From assembly GCF_023516615.1 (NCBI RefSeq), contig NZ_JAMGBF010000003.1:103425-167424 (forward strand): a stretch of DNA of 64,000 bases, read 5' to 3'. The stretch's first letter is position 1. Every line of letters begins with the position of its first letter. A model generated the notes under the pieces. The model was not told the origin of the DNA. It made no database searches and saw only the letters and a list, made by a program, of their open reading frames with translations. The stretch comes from Streptomyces panaciradicis (GTDB lineage Bacteria; Actinomycetota; Actinomycetes; Streptomycetales; Streptomycetaceae). Below are positions 15,954 to 24,571 of the stretch, one piece after another. The position numbers were made by a program, and so were the translations under genes.

Positions 15954-16847
15954 GTGGCGAACGGCGGACCGGTCGAGCACGGCTACCCACACCTGGAGAC
16001 GGTGCGGGCCGCCATCACCGCGCTCTACAAGCGGTTGTCCTACGACACCATCCACACCTTCTCGGCCAGCGTGCTCCCGGCCGACGTGGCCTTCTGCGAC
16101 ACCGACGACCTCCATCTGGGCACCCAGCGCGTGGCTCGCGAGCTGGTGCGCCACTACCGTCTCCCGGACGCCCGGATGATCGTCGGCTTCCGCGAGATGA
16201 CGCACGCGGCGAACGTCGAACTCGCCGCCGGCCCCGAGTACTTCGTGGAACTGAACGACCGTTTCCGCACGCACCGCCGGGACATCGGCGCCGCCCTGGC
16301 CCACGAGATCATGCACGTGTACCTGCACCGCCTGGACCTGTCCTTCCCGGGCACCCGCGAGAACGAGATCCTCACGGACACGGCGGCGACCTACCTGGGC
16401 GCGGGCTGGCTGCTGCTGGACGCCTACCGGGAGGACGCGGCCTCGTCGCAGAAGCTGGGCTACCTGACCCCGGAGGAGTTCGGCTACGTCCTGGCGAAGC
16501 GGGCGCTGGTCTTCGGCGAGGACCCGTCCGTGTGGTTCACCAGCCCCCAGGCCTACGAGGCCTACACCCAGGGCATGGTCCGGGCCCGCCGCGACGAGCA
16601 GCAGCCCCCGCTGACGGCGGCCGGCTGGGCGGGCCGCCGCCGCTACGCCCGCGACCGCCGCCACGCCCAGGACCGGGCCGGCACCCCTCATCCGGAGGTC
16701 CCCTACAGCTTCACCCCCGACGGCCACGGCCCCCTGCGGGTGTCGTTCCCCTGCCCGACCTGCCACCAGCGGATCAGGGTGCCGGTGAAGGGACGGGTGC
16801 GGGCGCGGTGCGGACTGTGCAGGACGGTGCTGGAGTGCGACACCTAG
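15954..16847 (+). CDS. Putative zinc metallopeptidase with C-terminal zinc ribbon (uncharacterised)
   Basis: I do not recognise a named family for this 297-residue protein. Residues 117-121 are HEIMH in the context ALAHEIMHVYLHRLDLSFPGTRENEILTD split around a helix, which fits a gluzincin-like peptidase with a downstream Glu or Asp third ligand (Glu136, Glu138 or Asp142). The C-terminus has CPTC (267-270) and CGLC (286-289), a four-cysteine zinc ribbon. The region before the HExxH contains CDTDDLHLGTQRVARELVRHYRLP. There is no signal peptide or membrane segment, so a cytoplasmic role is likely. GTG at 15954 follows GGGGG by 6 bases. It stands alone next to chorismate mutase. Confidence 0.7.
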   Translation: MANGGPVEHGYPHLETVRAAITALYKRLSYDTIHTFSASVLPADVAFCDTDDLHLGTQRVARELVRHYRLPDARMIVGFREMTHAANVELAAGPEYFVELNDRFRTHRRDIGAALAHEIMHVYLHRLDLSFPGTRENEILTDTAATYLGAGWLLLDAYREDAASSQKLGYLTPEEFGYVLAKRALVFGEDPSVWFTSPQAYEAYTQGMVRARRDEQQPPLTAAGWAGRRRYARDRRHAQDRAGTPHPEVPYSFTPDGHGPLRVSFPCPTCHQRIRVPVKGRVRARCGLCRTVLECDT

Positions 16848-16921
16848 ACCCCGCCCAGCCGTGGCGAAGATCCCCGCCGGCCGCGCGCAGGGCCGCCGCC
16901 CGGACGTCCGCCCGAACACGC

Positions 16922-17827
16922 TCACGCGCCGTACACCGCCCCCGGTGTCTCGGCCTCCGCTAGCAGCTTCAGTGCCGTCTCCCCCGCCTCCGCCGGGCTC
17001 CACCGCGCCCCCTTGTCGGCGCTGGGCCCCGGCCGCCAGCCCTCCATCACGGTGATCCGGCCGCCCTCCGCCTCGAAGACCCGGCCCGTCACGCCGGCGC
17101 TCGCGGCGGAGCCGAGCCAGACGACGAGGGGGGCGACGTTCTCGGGGGCCATGGCGTCGAATCCGGCGTCGGGGGCGGCCATCGTCGCGGCGAACGTCCG
17201 TTCCGTCATGCGGGTGCGGGCGGCGGGGGCGATCGCGTTGACCTGGACGCCGTAGCGGGCGAGTTCGGCCGCGGCGACCAGCGTCAGACCGACGATCCCG
17301 GCCTTCGCGGCGCTGTAGTTGCCCTGCCCGACCGACCCCAGCAGGCCCGCGCCGCTGCTGGTGTGGACGACCCTGGCCACCGGCGTCCGGCCCGCCTTGG
17401 CCTCCGCCCGCCAGTGCGCGGCGGCGTGTCTGAGCGGCAGGAAGTGCCCCTTGAGGTGCACGCGGATCACGGCGTCCCAGTCGTCCTCGCCGAGGTTGAC
17501 CAGCATCCGGTCACGCAGGAACCCGGCGTTGTTGACGAGGGTGTCGAGACGGCCGTAGGCCTCCAGGGCGGTCGTGACGAGCGAGGCCGCGCCCTCGGTG
17601 GTCGCGATGTCGCCGGCGTGGGCGACCGCCTCGCCGCCCGCCGCGCGGATCTCGTCGACGACCCGCCCCGCCGGACTGTCGGGGCCCGGCGTGCCGTCCA
17701 GGCCGACTCCCAGGTCGTTGACGACGACCCGCGCACCCTCCGCCGCGAACGCCAGGGCGTGCGCCCGCCCGAGGCCGCGTCCGGCCCCGGTGACGGCGAC
17801 GACCCGGTCCTGACAGATTCCGCTCAT
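16922..17827 (-). CDS. Short-chain dehydrogenase/reductase, steroid C/D-ring cluster (Rv3548c-like)
   Basis: A 301-residue NAD(P)-dependent SDR. The cofactor motif TGAGRGLGRAHALAF is at residues 14-28, NNAG near 100, the catalytic Ser in VHTSSGAGLLGSVGQGNYSAAKAG, and the Tyr-x3-Lys as YSAAK. The length and the insertion DLGVGLDGTPGPDSPAGRVVDEI resemble the SDR family near MFE-2-type hydroxyacyl-CoA dehydrogenases, which points to an acyl-CoA substrate. It is the second gene of a two-gene minus-strand unit and starts 1 base after the preceding SDR. By position it corresponds to Rv3548c of the mycobacterial HIP locus; the reaction is not known to me. Confidence 0.85.
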   Translation of the reverse strand: MSGICQDRVVAVTGAGRGLGRAHALAFAAEGARVVVNDLGVGLDGTPGPDSPAGRVVDEIRAAGGEAVAHAGDIATTEGAASLVTTALEAYGRLDTLVNNAGFLRDRMLVNLGEDDWDAVIRVHLKGHFLPLRHAAAHWRAEAKAGRTPVARVVHTSSGAGLLGSVGQGNYSAAKAGIVGLTLVAAAELARYGVQVNAIAPAARTRMTERTFAATMAAPDAGFDAMAPENVAPLVVWLGSAASAGVTGRVFEAEGGRITVMEGWRPGPSADKGARWSPAEAGETALKLLAEAETPGAVYGA

Positions 17828-17828
17828 C

Positions 17829-18569
17829 TCACGTCTCCTTGTTGGCGGTCGCGGCGTCGAGGAAGGCGGGCCGCTCCCCGCCCCCGTGCACCAGCAGGCT
17901 CGCGCCGGTGATGTAGGCGGCGGCGTCGGAGGCCAGGAAGACCGCGGCGGCGCCCACGTCGGCGGGTGTGGCCAGGCGGCCGAGCGGCACCGTCCGGGCG
18001 ACGGCCTCGACGCCCTCCTCGCCGCCGTAGTGCAGACGGGACAGCTCGGTGCGGACCATGCCGACGACCAGGGTGTTGACGCGCACCTCGGGCGCCCACT
18101 CCACGGCCATCGAGCGGGCGAGGCTCTCCAGGCCCGCCTTGGCCGCCCCGTAGGCCGCCGAGCCGGGCGAGGGCCGGCCGCCGCTCACGCTGCCGATCAT
18201 CACCACCGACCCGCCGCTGCGCCGCAGTCGCCCGTACGCGGCGAGGGACGCCGTCAGCGGGGCGAGGAGGTTCAGCTCGATCACCCGCGCGTGCCGCCGG
18301 GCGTCCCCTGCCGTCAGCCGCCTGTAGGGCGTGCCGCCCGCGTTGTTGACGAGGACGTCGACCCGGTCCAGCCCGGCGAAGAAGTCGTCCACGGCCTCCG
18401 CGTCGCGCAGGTCCAGCGGAATGAACTCCGCTCCCTCGACCGGCACTTCGGGCGGTCTGCGGGCGCAGACCACGACCTGTGCGCCGGCCTCGGCGAAGGC
18501 CCGCGCGATCCCGGCGCCGACGCCGCGCGTGCCGCCGGTGACGACCGCGACCTTCCCGTCCCACTCCAT
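17829..18569 (-). CDS. Short-chain dehydrogenase/reductase, steroid C/D-ring cluster (Rv3549c-like)
   Basis: A 246-residue SDR. The nucleotide-binding motif TGGTRGVGAGIARAF is at 11-25, NNAGG near 90, catalytic Ser in VVMIGSVSGGRP and Tyr-x3-Lys in AAYGAAKAGLE. It is the first gene of the minus-strand pair and is divergent from the enoyl-CoA hydratase gene. The 54-base gap between the two starts contains a 14-bp palindrome interpreted as a KstR2-type operator, so both directions are probably controlled together. It matches Rv3549c by gene order. The substrate is inferred to be a CoA thioester from steroid ring degradation. Confidence 0.85.
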   Translation of the reverse strand: MEWDGKVAVVTGGTRGVGAGIARAFAEAGAQVVVCARRPPEVPVEGAEFIPLDLRDAEAVDDFFAGLDRVDVLVNNAGGTPYRRLTAGDARRHARVIELNLLAPLTASLAAYGRLRRSGGSVVMIGSVSGGRPSPGSAAYGAAKAGLESLARSMAVEWAPEVRVNTLVVGMVRTELSRLHYGGEEGVEAVARTVPLGRLATPADVGAAAVFLASDAAAYITGASLLVHGGGERPAFLDAATANKET

Positions 18570-18588
18570 TCGCCGCTACCCTCCACCT

Positions 18589-18602
18589 AACAAACGTTTG
18601 GT
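18589..18602. promoter_or_regulatory. Predicted KstR2-type operator, site 1
   Basis: AACAAACGTTTGGT is a near-perfect inverted repeat. Its reverse complement ACCAAACGTTTGTT differs from site 2 (24572-24585) by only two complementary changes (consensus ACCAAAYGYTTGTT). It resembles the published mycobacterial KstR2 motif (AnCAAG-nn-CTTGnT, from memory). It lies 19 bases upstream of the 18569 SDR start and 21 bases upstream of the 18624 hydratase start, where a repressor would block both promoters. Confidence 0.8.
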
Positions 18603-18623
18603 GGAAAGGTAGCTGATGCTTCC

Positions 18624-19400
18624 ATGGGTGTCTCCACCTCGTCCCCGGAAAAGGGGCCGGAAGATACGCGGGGACCGGACGACGACGCGATCGCCGTCGT
18701 GACGGTCGACTTCCCGCCGGTGAACGCCCTGCCGGTGCGGGGCTGGTTCGCCCTGGCGGACGCCGTGCGCATGGCCGGGCGCGACCCGCGGGTGCGGTGC
18801 GTGGTGCTCACGGCCGAGGGGCGGGGCTTCAACGCGGGCGTGGACATCAAGGAGATCCAGGCCGAGGGCCCGGGCGCGCTGGCGGGTGCGAACCGGGGCT
18901 GCTTCGAGGCGTTCGCCGCGGTCTACGAGTGCGAGGTGCCGGTGATCGCGGCCGTGCAGGGGTTCTGCCTGGGCGGCGGCATCGGGCTCGCCGGGAACGC
19001 GGACGTGATCGTGGCCAGCGAGGACGCCACCTTCGGGCTGCCCGAGCTGGACCGAGGTGCCCTGGGCGCCGCCACGCACCTGTCCCGGCTGGTCCCGCAG
19101 CACCTGATGCGCGCCCTGTACTACACCTCGCGCACCGCGACCGCGGCGGAGCTGCACGCGCACGGCTCGGTGTGGCGGGTGGTTCCGCGCGGCGAACTCC
19201 GCGCCGCAGCAATGGAGTTGGCGCGGGAGATCGCCGCCAAGGACGGGGAGCTGCTGCGGCTGGCGAAGGCCGCGATCAACGGCATCGACCCCGTCGACGT
19301 GCGCCGCAGCTACCGCTTCGAGCAGGGCTTCACGTACGAGGCGAGCACGGTCGGGGTCGCCGACCGGGTCCGGGACAGGTTCGGCAAGGAGGGCGGCTGA
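18624..19400 (+). CDS. echA20: Enoyl-CoA hydratase family ring hydrolase (EchA20-like)
   Basis: A 258-residue crotonase-fold protein. The oxyanion-hole region is TAEGRGFNAGVDIKEIQAEG near residues 56-75, and the second block is AVQGFCLGGGIGLAGNADVIVASEDATFGLPELDRG. In mycobacteria EchA20 hydrolyses the D ring of the steroid-derived bicyclic CoA ester, not a simple enoyl-CoA; I assign this by gene order and similarity of type, not by a search. It heads a four-gene plus-strand unit with ipdA, ipdB and ipdC, and its TGA is directly followed by the ipdA GTG. A KstR2-type operator lies just upstream. Confidence 0.87.
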   Translation: MGVSTSSPEKGPEDTRGPDDDAIAVVTVDFPPVNALPVRGWFALADAVRMAGRDPRVRCVVLTAEGRGFNAGVDIKEIQAEGPGALAGANRGCFEAFAAVYECEVPVIAAVQGFCLGGGIGLAGNADVIVASEDATFGLPELDRGALGAATHLSRLVPQHLMRALYYTSRTATAAELHAHGSVWRVVPRGELRAAAMELAREIAAKDGELLRLAKAAINGIDPVDVRRSYRFEQGFTYEASTVGVADRVRDRFGKEGG

Positions 19401-20216
19401 GTGGGCGACAAGACCATGACCGCGGACGAGGCGGTCGCGCGGCTGCGCAGCGGCATGACCCTCGGCATCGGCGGCTGGGGCTCGCGCCGCAAACCGATGG
19501 CACTGGTCAGGGCGCTGCTGCGATCCGACGTCAGGGATCTGACGGTCGTCTCCTACGGCGGCCCGGACGTCGGCATGCTGGCGGCCGCCGGGCGGATACG
19601 GAAGCTGGTCGCCGCCTTCGTCACCCTCGACTCCATCCCCCTCGAACCGCACTACCGCGCGGCCCGCGAACGCGGCGCGATCGACCTCATGGAGATCGAC
19701 GAGGCGATGTTCCTGTGGGGGCTGCGCGCGGCGGCGAACCGGCTGCCCTTCCTGCCGGTGCGCGCCGGACTCGGTTCGGACGTGATGCGGGTCAACCCCG
19801 GCCTGCGCACGGTCACTTCGCCCTACGGCGACGGGGAGACGTTCGTGGCGATGCCCGCCCTGCGCCTGGACGCGGCCCTGGTGCACGTCAACCGCGCCGA
19901 CCGGCTGGGCAACGGGCAGTACCTGGGCCCGGACCCCTACTTCGACGACCTGTTCTGCGAGGCGGCCGACGAGGCGTACATGTCCTGCGAACGGATCGTG
20001 GACACCGCCGAGCTGACCAAGGAGGCGGCGCCGCAGACGCTGCTGGTCGGACGGCACACCGTCACCGGTGTCGTCGAGGCCCCCGGCGGCGCGCACTTCA
20101 CCTCCTGCGCGCCGGACTACGGCCGGGACGAGGCCGCGCAACGGGAGTACGCCACCACACCCTGGCCGGAGTACGCCGAACGCCTGCTCGACTCGCCCGC
20201 GAGGGAGGGTTCATGA
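19401..20216 (+). CDS. ipdA: CoA-transferase-like ring hydrolase alpha subunit (IpdA)
   Basis: A 271-residue protein of the class I CoA-transferase fold (MTADEAVARLRSGMTLGIGGWGSRRKPMALVRALL; SYGGPDVGMLAAAG). IpdA pairs with IpdB to open steroid ring C by retro-Claisen-like hydrolysis of a cyclic CoA thioester (COCHEA-CoA in mycobacteria). The match rests on the N-terminal GGWGSRRKPM block and on lying between echA20 and ipdB. The GTG start at 19401 abuts the echA20 stop; an internal ATG at 19413 is an alternative. The ipdA stop overlaps the ipdB start by 4 bases, which fits a heteromeric complex made in equal amounts. Confidence 0.9.
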   Translation: MGDKTMTADEAVARLRSGMTLGIGGWGSRRKPMALVRALLRSDVRDLTVVSYGGPDVGMLAAAGRIRKLVAAFVTLDSIPLEPHYRAARERGAIDLMEIDEAMFLWGLRAAANRLPFLPVRAGLGSDVMRVNPGLRTVTSPYGDGETFVAMPALRLDAALVHVNRADRLGNGQYLGPDPYFDDLFCEAADEAYMSCERIVDTAELTKEAAPQTLLVGRHTVTGVVEAPGGAHFTSCAPDYGRDEAAQREYATTPWPEYAERLLDSPAREGS

Positions 20217-20926
20217 CCGTCACCCGTGCCGAGTACTGCGTGATCGCGTGCGCCGAGGCCTGGCGGGGCGACGGCGAGGTGCTGGCCAGTCCCATGGGCC
20301 TGATCCCCGCGCTCGGCGCCCGGCTGGCGCGGCTCACCTTCGCGCCGGACCTGCTGCTGACCGACGGCGAGGCGATGCTGGTCCGCCCGGACGGGACGCC
20401 GGAGGGCTGGCTGCCGTACCGGCGGCACCTGGAGTTCGTCACCGGCGGCCGGCGGCACGTGATGATGGGCGCGAGCCAGATCGACCGGTTCGGCAACCAG
20501 AACATCTCCTGCGTCGGCGACTGGGCGCGGCCCGATCGCCAGCTGCTCGGGGTGCGGGGAGCGCCCGTGAACACCCTGAACAATCCGACCAGTTACTGGA
20601 TCCCGCGGCACTCGCGCCGGGTCTTCGTCGAGAAGGTCGACATGGTGTGCGGCGTGGGGTACGACCACGCGGGCGGCGCGCGGTTCCACCGGATCCCGCG
20701 GGTCGTGTCCGACCTGGGCGTCTTCGACTTCGCCACGCCGGACCACTCGATGCGGCTGGCCTCGCTGCATCCGGGGGTCACGGTGGCAGACGTCAGGGAG
20801 GCGACCTCGTTCGCCCTGGCCGTCCCGGACGGCGTACCGCCCACGCGCGAGCCCACCGCCGAGGAACTGCGGCTCGTCCGCGAGGTGCTGGACCCGGCGG
20901 GCGCCCGCGCCAAGGAGGTCTCCTAA
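20213..20926 (+). CDS. ipdB: CoA-transferase-like ring hydrolase beta subunit (IpdB)
   Basis: A 237-residue partner of IpdA. It has the beta-subunit CoA-transferase block TGGRRHVMMGASQIDRFGNQNISCVGDW, then NNPTSYWIPRHSRRVFVEKVDMVCGVGYDH, which I associate with IpdB. The enzyme acts in the cytosol on the ring-C intermediate of steroid breakdown. ATG at 20213 overlaps the ipdA stop. The longer frame running upstream to 18797 is an artefact across ipdA and echA20 and is ignored. ipdC follows after 2 bases. Confidence 0.9.
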   Translation: MTVTRAEYCVIACAEAWRGDGEVLASPMGLIPALGARLARLTFAPDLLLTDGEAMLVRPDGTPEGWLPYRRHLEFVTGGRRHVMMGASQIDRFGNQNISCVGDWARPDRQLLGVRGAPVNTLNNPTSYWIPRHSRRVFVEKVDMVCGVGYDHAGGARFHRIPRVVSDLGVFDFATPDHSMRLASLHPGVTVADVREATSFALAVPDGVPPTREPTAEELRLVREVLDPAGARAKEVS

Positions 20927-20928
20927 CC

Positions 20929-21978
20929 ATGGACACCGCGCTCACCCGGCTGGTCGGGGTCCGGCATCCGATCGTGCAGACCGGCATGGGCTGGGTGGCC
21001 GGCCCCCGGCTGGTCGCCGCCACGGCGAACGCGGGCGCCCTGGGCATCCTGGCCTCCGCGACCATGACCGTCGACCGGCTGCGGGAGGCGGTGCGCGAGG
21101 TCCGCTCCCGCACGGACGCGCCGTTCGGGGTGAATCTGCGGGCCGACGCGGCGGACGCGGGCGACCGGGTCCGCGTCATGATCGAGGAGGGCGTCCGGGT
21201 CGCCTCCTTCGCCCTCGCGCCCTCCCCCGTGCTGATCGCCGAGCTGAAGGAGGCGGGCGTTCTCGTCATCCCCTCCATCGGCGCTCGGCGGCACGCGGAG
21301 AAGGTCGCCGCCTGGGGCGCGGACGCCGTGATCGTGCAGGGCGGCGAGGGCGGCGGACACACCGGCGAGGTGGCGACGACGGTCCTGCTGCCGCAGGTGG
21401 TGGACGCCGTACGGATACCGGTCGTGGCGGCGGGGGGCTTCTTCGACGGGCGGGGGCTGGTCGCGGCGCTGGCGTACGGGGCGGCGGGGGTCGCGATGGG
21501 CACGCGGTTCCTGCTCACCTCCGACTCGACCGTCCCCGACGGGGTGAAGGCGCGGTATCTGGCGGCGAGCGTCAAGGACGTCACCGTGACCAGGGCCGTG
21601 GACGGCCTGCCGCACCGGATGCTGCGCACCGACCTGGTCGACGCGCTGGAGGAGGCCGGGCGGGCGCGGGCGCTGCTGCACGCGGTGCGCCGGGCGGCCG
21701 GCTTCCGCAGGCTGTCCGGGCTGACCTGGCGGCGGATGGTGCGCGACGGGCTCGCCCTGAAGCACGGCAAGGAGCTGTCCTGGAGTCAGGTGCTGCTCGC
21801 CGCGAACACCCCGATGCTGCTGAGGTCGGCGATGGTGGACGGCCGTACGGACCTCGGGGTGATGGCGGCCGGGCAGGTCGCCGGGGTGATCGACGACCTG
21901 CCGTCGTGCGCCGAGCTGGTGGAGCGGATCATGAAGGAGGCCGAGGGGGTGCGGGAGCGGCTCACAGCCTCTCGATGA
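20929..21978 (+). CDS. ipdC: Flavin-dependent oxidoreductase, nitronate monooxygenase family (IpdC)
   Basis: A 349-residue TIM-barrel flavoprotein of the 2-nitropropane dioxygenase family. FMN-site elements are VQTGMGWVAGPRLVAATANAGALGILASA at the start, VIVQGGEGGGHTGEVATTVLLPQVVDAV, and AAGGFFDGRGLVAALAYGAAGVAMGTRFL. In mycobacteria IpdC is required for HIP catabolism and acts on a HIP-derived CoA ester. No free nitronate role is suggested by this context. It is the last gene of the plus-strand unit and its 3' end overlaps the converging thiolase gene by 17 bases, with no room for a terminator between them. Confidence 0.9.
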   Translation: MDTALTRLVGVRHPIVQTGMGWVAGPRLVAATANAGALGILASATMTVDRLREAVREVRSRTDAPFGVNLRADAADAGDRVRVMIEEGVRVASFALAPSPVLIAELKEAGVLVIPSIGARRHAEKVAAWGADAVIVQGGEGGGHTGEVATTVLLPQVVDAVRIPVVAAGGFFDGRGLVAALAYGAAGVAMGTRFLLTSDSTVPDGVKARYLAASVKDVTVTRAVDGLPHRMLRTDLVDALEEAGRARALLHAVRRAAGFRRLSGLTWRRMVRDGLALKHGKELSWSQVLLAANTPMLLRSAMVDGRTDLGVMAAGQVAGVIDDLPSCAELVERIMKEAEGVRERLTASR

Positions 21979-23119
21979 TCGTCACGTTGGCCTGTCCGCC
22001 GCCCTCGCACATGGTCTGCAGGCCGAACCGGCCGCCGGTGCGCTCCAGTTCGTGCAGCAGGGTCGTCATCAGGCGGGTGCCGGTGGCGCCGAGGGGGTGG
22101 CCGAGGGAGATCGCGCCGCCGTTGACGTTGACCTTGTCCGGGTCGGCACCGGTCTCCTTCAGCCAGGCCAGGACGACCGGCGCGAAGGCCTCGTTGATCT
22201 CGACGAGGTCGATGTCGTCGACGGTCAGGCCGGTCTTCTTCAGGGCGTGGGCGGTGGCCGGGATGGGCGCGGAGAGCATGCGGATGGGGTCCTCGCCGCG
22301 CACGGAGAGGTGGTGCACACGCGCGCGGGGCGTCAGTCCGTGCTCGCGCACCGCCCGCTCCGAGGCCAGCAGCATCGCGGCGGCCCCGTCGGAGACCTGG
22401 GAGGAGCAGGCGGCGGTGATGGTGCCGCCGTCGAGGACCGGCTTCAGCCCGGCCATCTTCTCCAGCGAGGTGTCCCGGCGCGGCCCCTCGTCGACGGCCA
22501 CCTCGCCGAGCGCGACGATCTCCCGCTCGAACCGGCCCTCGTCGATGGCGCGCAGCGCCCGCCGGTGCGAGCGCAGGGCGAACTCCTCCTGGTCACTCCG
22601 GGTGATCCCCCACTTGGCGGCGATCATCTCGGCGCCTGTGAACTGGTTGACGGGCCGGTCGCCGTACCGGGCCCGCCAGCCCTCGCTGCCGGCGAAGGGG
22701 CCCTGGGTGAGTCCGAGGGGCTCGGCGGCCTGCCGGGTGGCGAAGGCGATGGGGATCATCGACATGTTCTGCACCCCGCCCGCGACCACCAGGTCCTGGG
22801 TGCCGGACATCACCCCCTGCGCCGCGAAGTGCACGGCCTGCTGCGAGGAGCCGCACTGCCGGTCGACGGTGACGCCCGGCACCTCCTCGGGCAGTCCGGC
22901 CGCCAGCCAGCAGGTCCGCGCGATGTCCCCGGCCTGCGGCCCGACCGCGTCCAGACAGCCGAGGACGACGTCCTCGACGGCGGCCGGGTCCACGCCCGCC
23001 CGCGTCATCAGCTCCTTGAGCACGTGCGCGCCGAGATCGGCCGGGTGGACCCCGCTCAGCCCCCCTCCGCGCCGCCCCACGGGCGTTCGGACCGCTTCGA
23101 CGATGTAGGCCTCGGCCAT
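21962..23119 (-). CDS. fadA6: Acetyl-CoA acetyltransferase / beta-ketothiolase (FadA6-like)
   Basis: A 385-residue thiolase. The acylated Cys is in VDRQCGSSQQAVHFAAQ near residue 92. The His of the third thiolase motif is in NVNGGAISLGHPLGATGTRL and the second Cys in TMCEGGGQANVTIIE. It is predicted to cleave a beta-keto acyl-CoA late in steroid ring breakdown, the role of FadA6 in the mycobacterial KstR2 regulon. The ATG at 23119 begins MAEAYIVEAVRTPVGRRGG; the longer frame to 24328 runs through the regulator and SDR and is spurious. It is the third gene of the ipdF-kstR2-fadA6 unit, starting 17 bases after kstR2. Confidence 0.92.
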   Translation of the reverse strand: MAEAYIVEAVRTPVGRRGGGLSGVHPADLGAHVLKELMTRAGVDPAAVEDVVLGCLDAVGPQAGDIARTCWLAAGLPEEVPGVTVDRQCGSSQQAVHFAAQGVMSGTQDLVVAGGVQNMSMIPIAFATRQAAEPLGLTQGPFAGSEGWRARYGDRPVNQFTGAEMIAAKWGITRSDQEEFALRSHRRALRAIDEGRFEREIVALGEVAVDEGPRRDTSLEKMAGLKPVLDGGTITAACSSQVSDGAAAMLLASERAVREHGLTPRARVHHLSVRGEDPIRMLSAPIPATAHALKKTGLTVDDIDLVEINEAFAPVVLAWLKETGADPDKVNVNGGAISLGHPLGATGTRLMTTLLHELERTGGRFGLQTMCEGGGQANVTIIERL

Positions 23120-23136
23120 GGCGACTCCCCATTGGG

Positions 23137-23748
23137 TCAGGTGCGTACGGCGATCCCGTCCAGCACCATCGACAGGTACTGCCGGGCGATCTCCTCCGGG
23201 CTGTGCTGTCCGCCCGGCCGGTACCAGGACGCGGCGACCCACACGGTGTCGCGCACGAACCGGTAGGTCAGACGGACGTCCAGGTCGGCCCGGAACACCC
23301 GGGCGGCGACTCCGCGTTCGAGCGTGGACAGCCACGCCTTCTCGAACCTGCGCTGGGACTCGGCGAGGAACGCGAACCGCTCCTGCGCCACCAGCTGCCG
23401 GCTCTCCTTCTGGTAGATCGCGACCGCGGCGCGATGCCGGTCGATCTCCCGGAACGACTCCGTGACCAGGGCCTCCAGCGTCTCCCGCGGCCCCGACTCG
23501 GCTTCGAGGACGGCGTCGTAGCCGGCCCACAGCTCGTCGAGGAAGGTGCGCAGGATCTCCTCCAGCATCGATTCCTTGGAGTCGAAGTGGTAGTAGAGGC
23601 TGCCCGCGAGCATGCCCGCGTGGTCGGCGATCTTGCGTACGGTCGTTGCGTTGTAGCCCTGTTCGGCGAACACCTCGGCGGCGGTGCCGAGGAGTTCGCG
23701 GCGCCGCTCGGCAGCGGCGGTCACCTGGGGCTTCTTCTTGGTCGGCAC
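23137..23748 (-). CDS. kstR2: TetR-family repressor (KstR2-like)
   Basis: A 203-residue TetR regulator. The N-terminal helix-turn-helix is in LLGTAAEVFAEQGYNATTVRKIADHAGM-LAGSLYYHFDSKESM (residues about 19-62), and the rest is a helical ligand domain. KstR2 of mycobacteria is about the same length, binds HIP-CoA and represses the C/D-ring genes. Its position between fadA6 and ipdF is the same as in M. tuberculosis. The two 14-bp palindromes at 18589 and 24572 are the likely binding sites, which would also make it autoregulatory because its own unit starts at 24555. The ligand is inferred. Confidence 0.88.
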   Translation of the reverse strand: MPTKKKPQVTAAAERRRELLGTAAEVFAEQGYNATTVRKIADHAGMLAGSLYYHFDSKESMLEEILRTFLDELWAGYDAVLEAESGPRETLEALVTESFREIDRHRAAVAIYQKESRQLVAQERFAFLAESQRRFEKAWLSTLERGVAARVFRADLDVRLTYRFVRDTVWVAASWYRPGGQHSPEEIARQYLSMVLDGIAVRT

Positions 23749-23763
23749 GGGTACATTCTCGTC

Positions 23764-24555
23764 CTAGGCGTGCTGGCTGCTGACGGCGACGACCTCGCCG
23801 GTCATGTACGAGGAGTAGCCGGACGCCAGGAACACGATCACGTTGGCCACCTCCCAGGGCTCGGCGTACCGCCCGAAGGCCTCGCGGGAGGTCAGCTCGT
23901 CGAGCAGCCCGGGCGTGGTCACCTTCACCAGGTGCGGATGCATGGCGAGGCTCGGCGAGACCGCATTGACCCGTACGCCGTACTCGGCGGCCTCGATCGC
24001 CGCGCACCGGGTCAGCGCCATCACCCCGGCCTTCGCGGCGGCGTAGTGCGCCTGCCCGGCCTGGGCGCGCCAGCCCACGACGGAGGCGTTGTTGACGACG
24101 GCCCCGCCCGCGCCCTGCTCCCGCAGGATCCGCAGGGCGGCCCGGGTGCACCGGAACGTGCCGTTCAGCGTCACGTCCAGCACCCTCGACCACTGCTCGT
24201 CGGTCATGTCGACGAGGTCCGAGGTGCCGCCCAGACCGGCGTTGTTGACGACGACGTCCAGCCGTCCGTGCCGGCGCACGGCGGTGTCGAACAGCGCCCG
24301 CACCTGCGTCTCGTCGGTCACGTCGCACACGGCCGCGCCGACCGCCCCGGCACCGAACTCCGTGGCCAGCTCGGCCTCGTGCTCCTTCAGCCGGCGGGCG
24401 TGCGCGTCGCTGATCAGCACGCGCGCGCCCTCTTCCAGGAAGCGCCGCGCGGTCGCGCCGCCGATGCCCGCGCCGGCCGCGGCGGTGATGACGGCGGTGC
24501 GGCCCTTCAGCAGCCCGTGCCCGGGCACGTAGGCCGGAGTCTCGACCGTTGTCAT
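23764..24555 (-). CDS. ipdF: Short-chain dehydrogenase (IpdF-like)
   Basis: A 263-residue SDR: cofactor motif TAAAGAGIGGATARRF near residue 23, NNAGLGGTSDLVDM, catalytic region VVNNASVVGWRAQAGQAHYAAAKAG with Tyr-x3-Lys. In mycobacteria IpdF oxidises or reduces the hydroxyl on the HIP-derived acyl-CoA. It is the first gene of the unit that continues into kstR2 and fadA6. The start at 24555 is 16 bases from the palindromic operator at 24572-24585. By gene order it matches Rv3559c. The exact hydroxyl position acted on is not deducible from sequence. Confidence 0.87.
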   Translation of the reverse strand: MTTVETPAYVPGHGLLKGRTAVITAAAGAGIGGATARRFLEEGARVLISDAHARRLKEHEAELATEFGAGAVGAAVCDVTDETQVRALFDTAVRRHGRLDVVVNNAGLGGTSDLVDMTDEQWSRVLDVTLNGTFRCTRAALRILREQGAGGAVVNNASVVGWRAQAGQAHYAAAKAGVMALTRCAAIEAAEYGVRVNAVSPSLAMHPHLVKVTTPGLLDELTSREAFGRYAEPWEVANVIVFLASGYSSYMTGEVVAVSSQHA

Positions 24556-24571
24556 AGGGCCACGCTAATCT

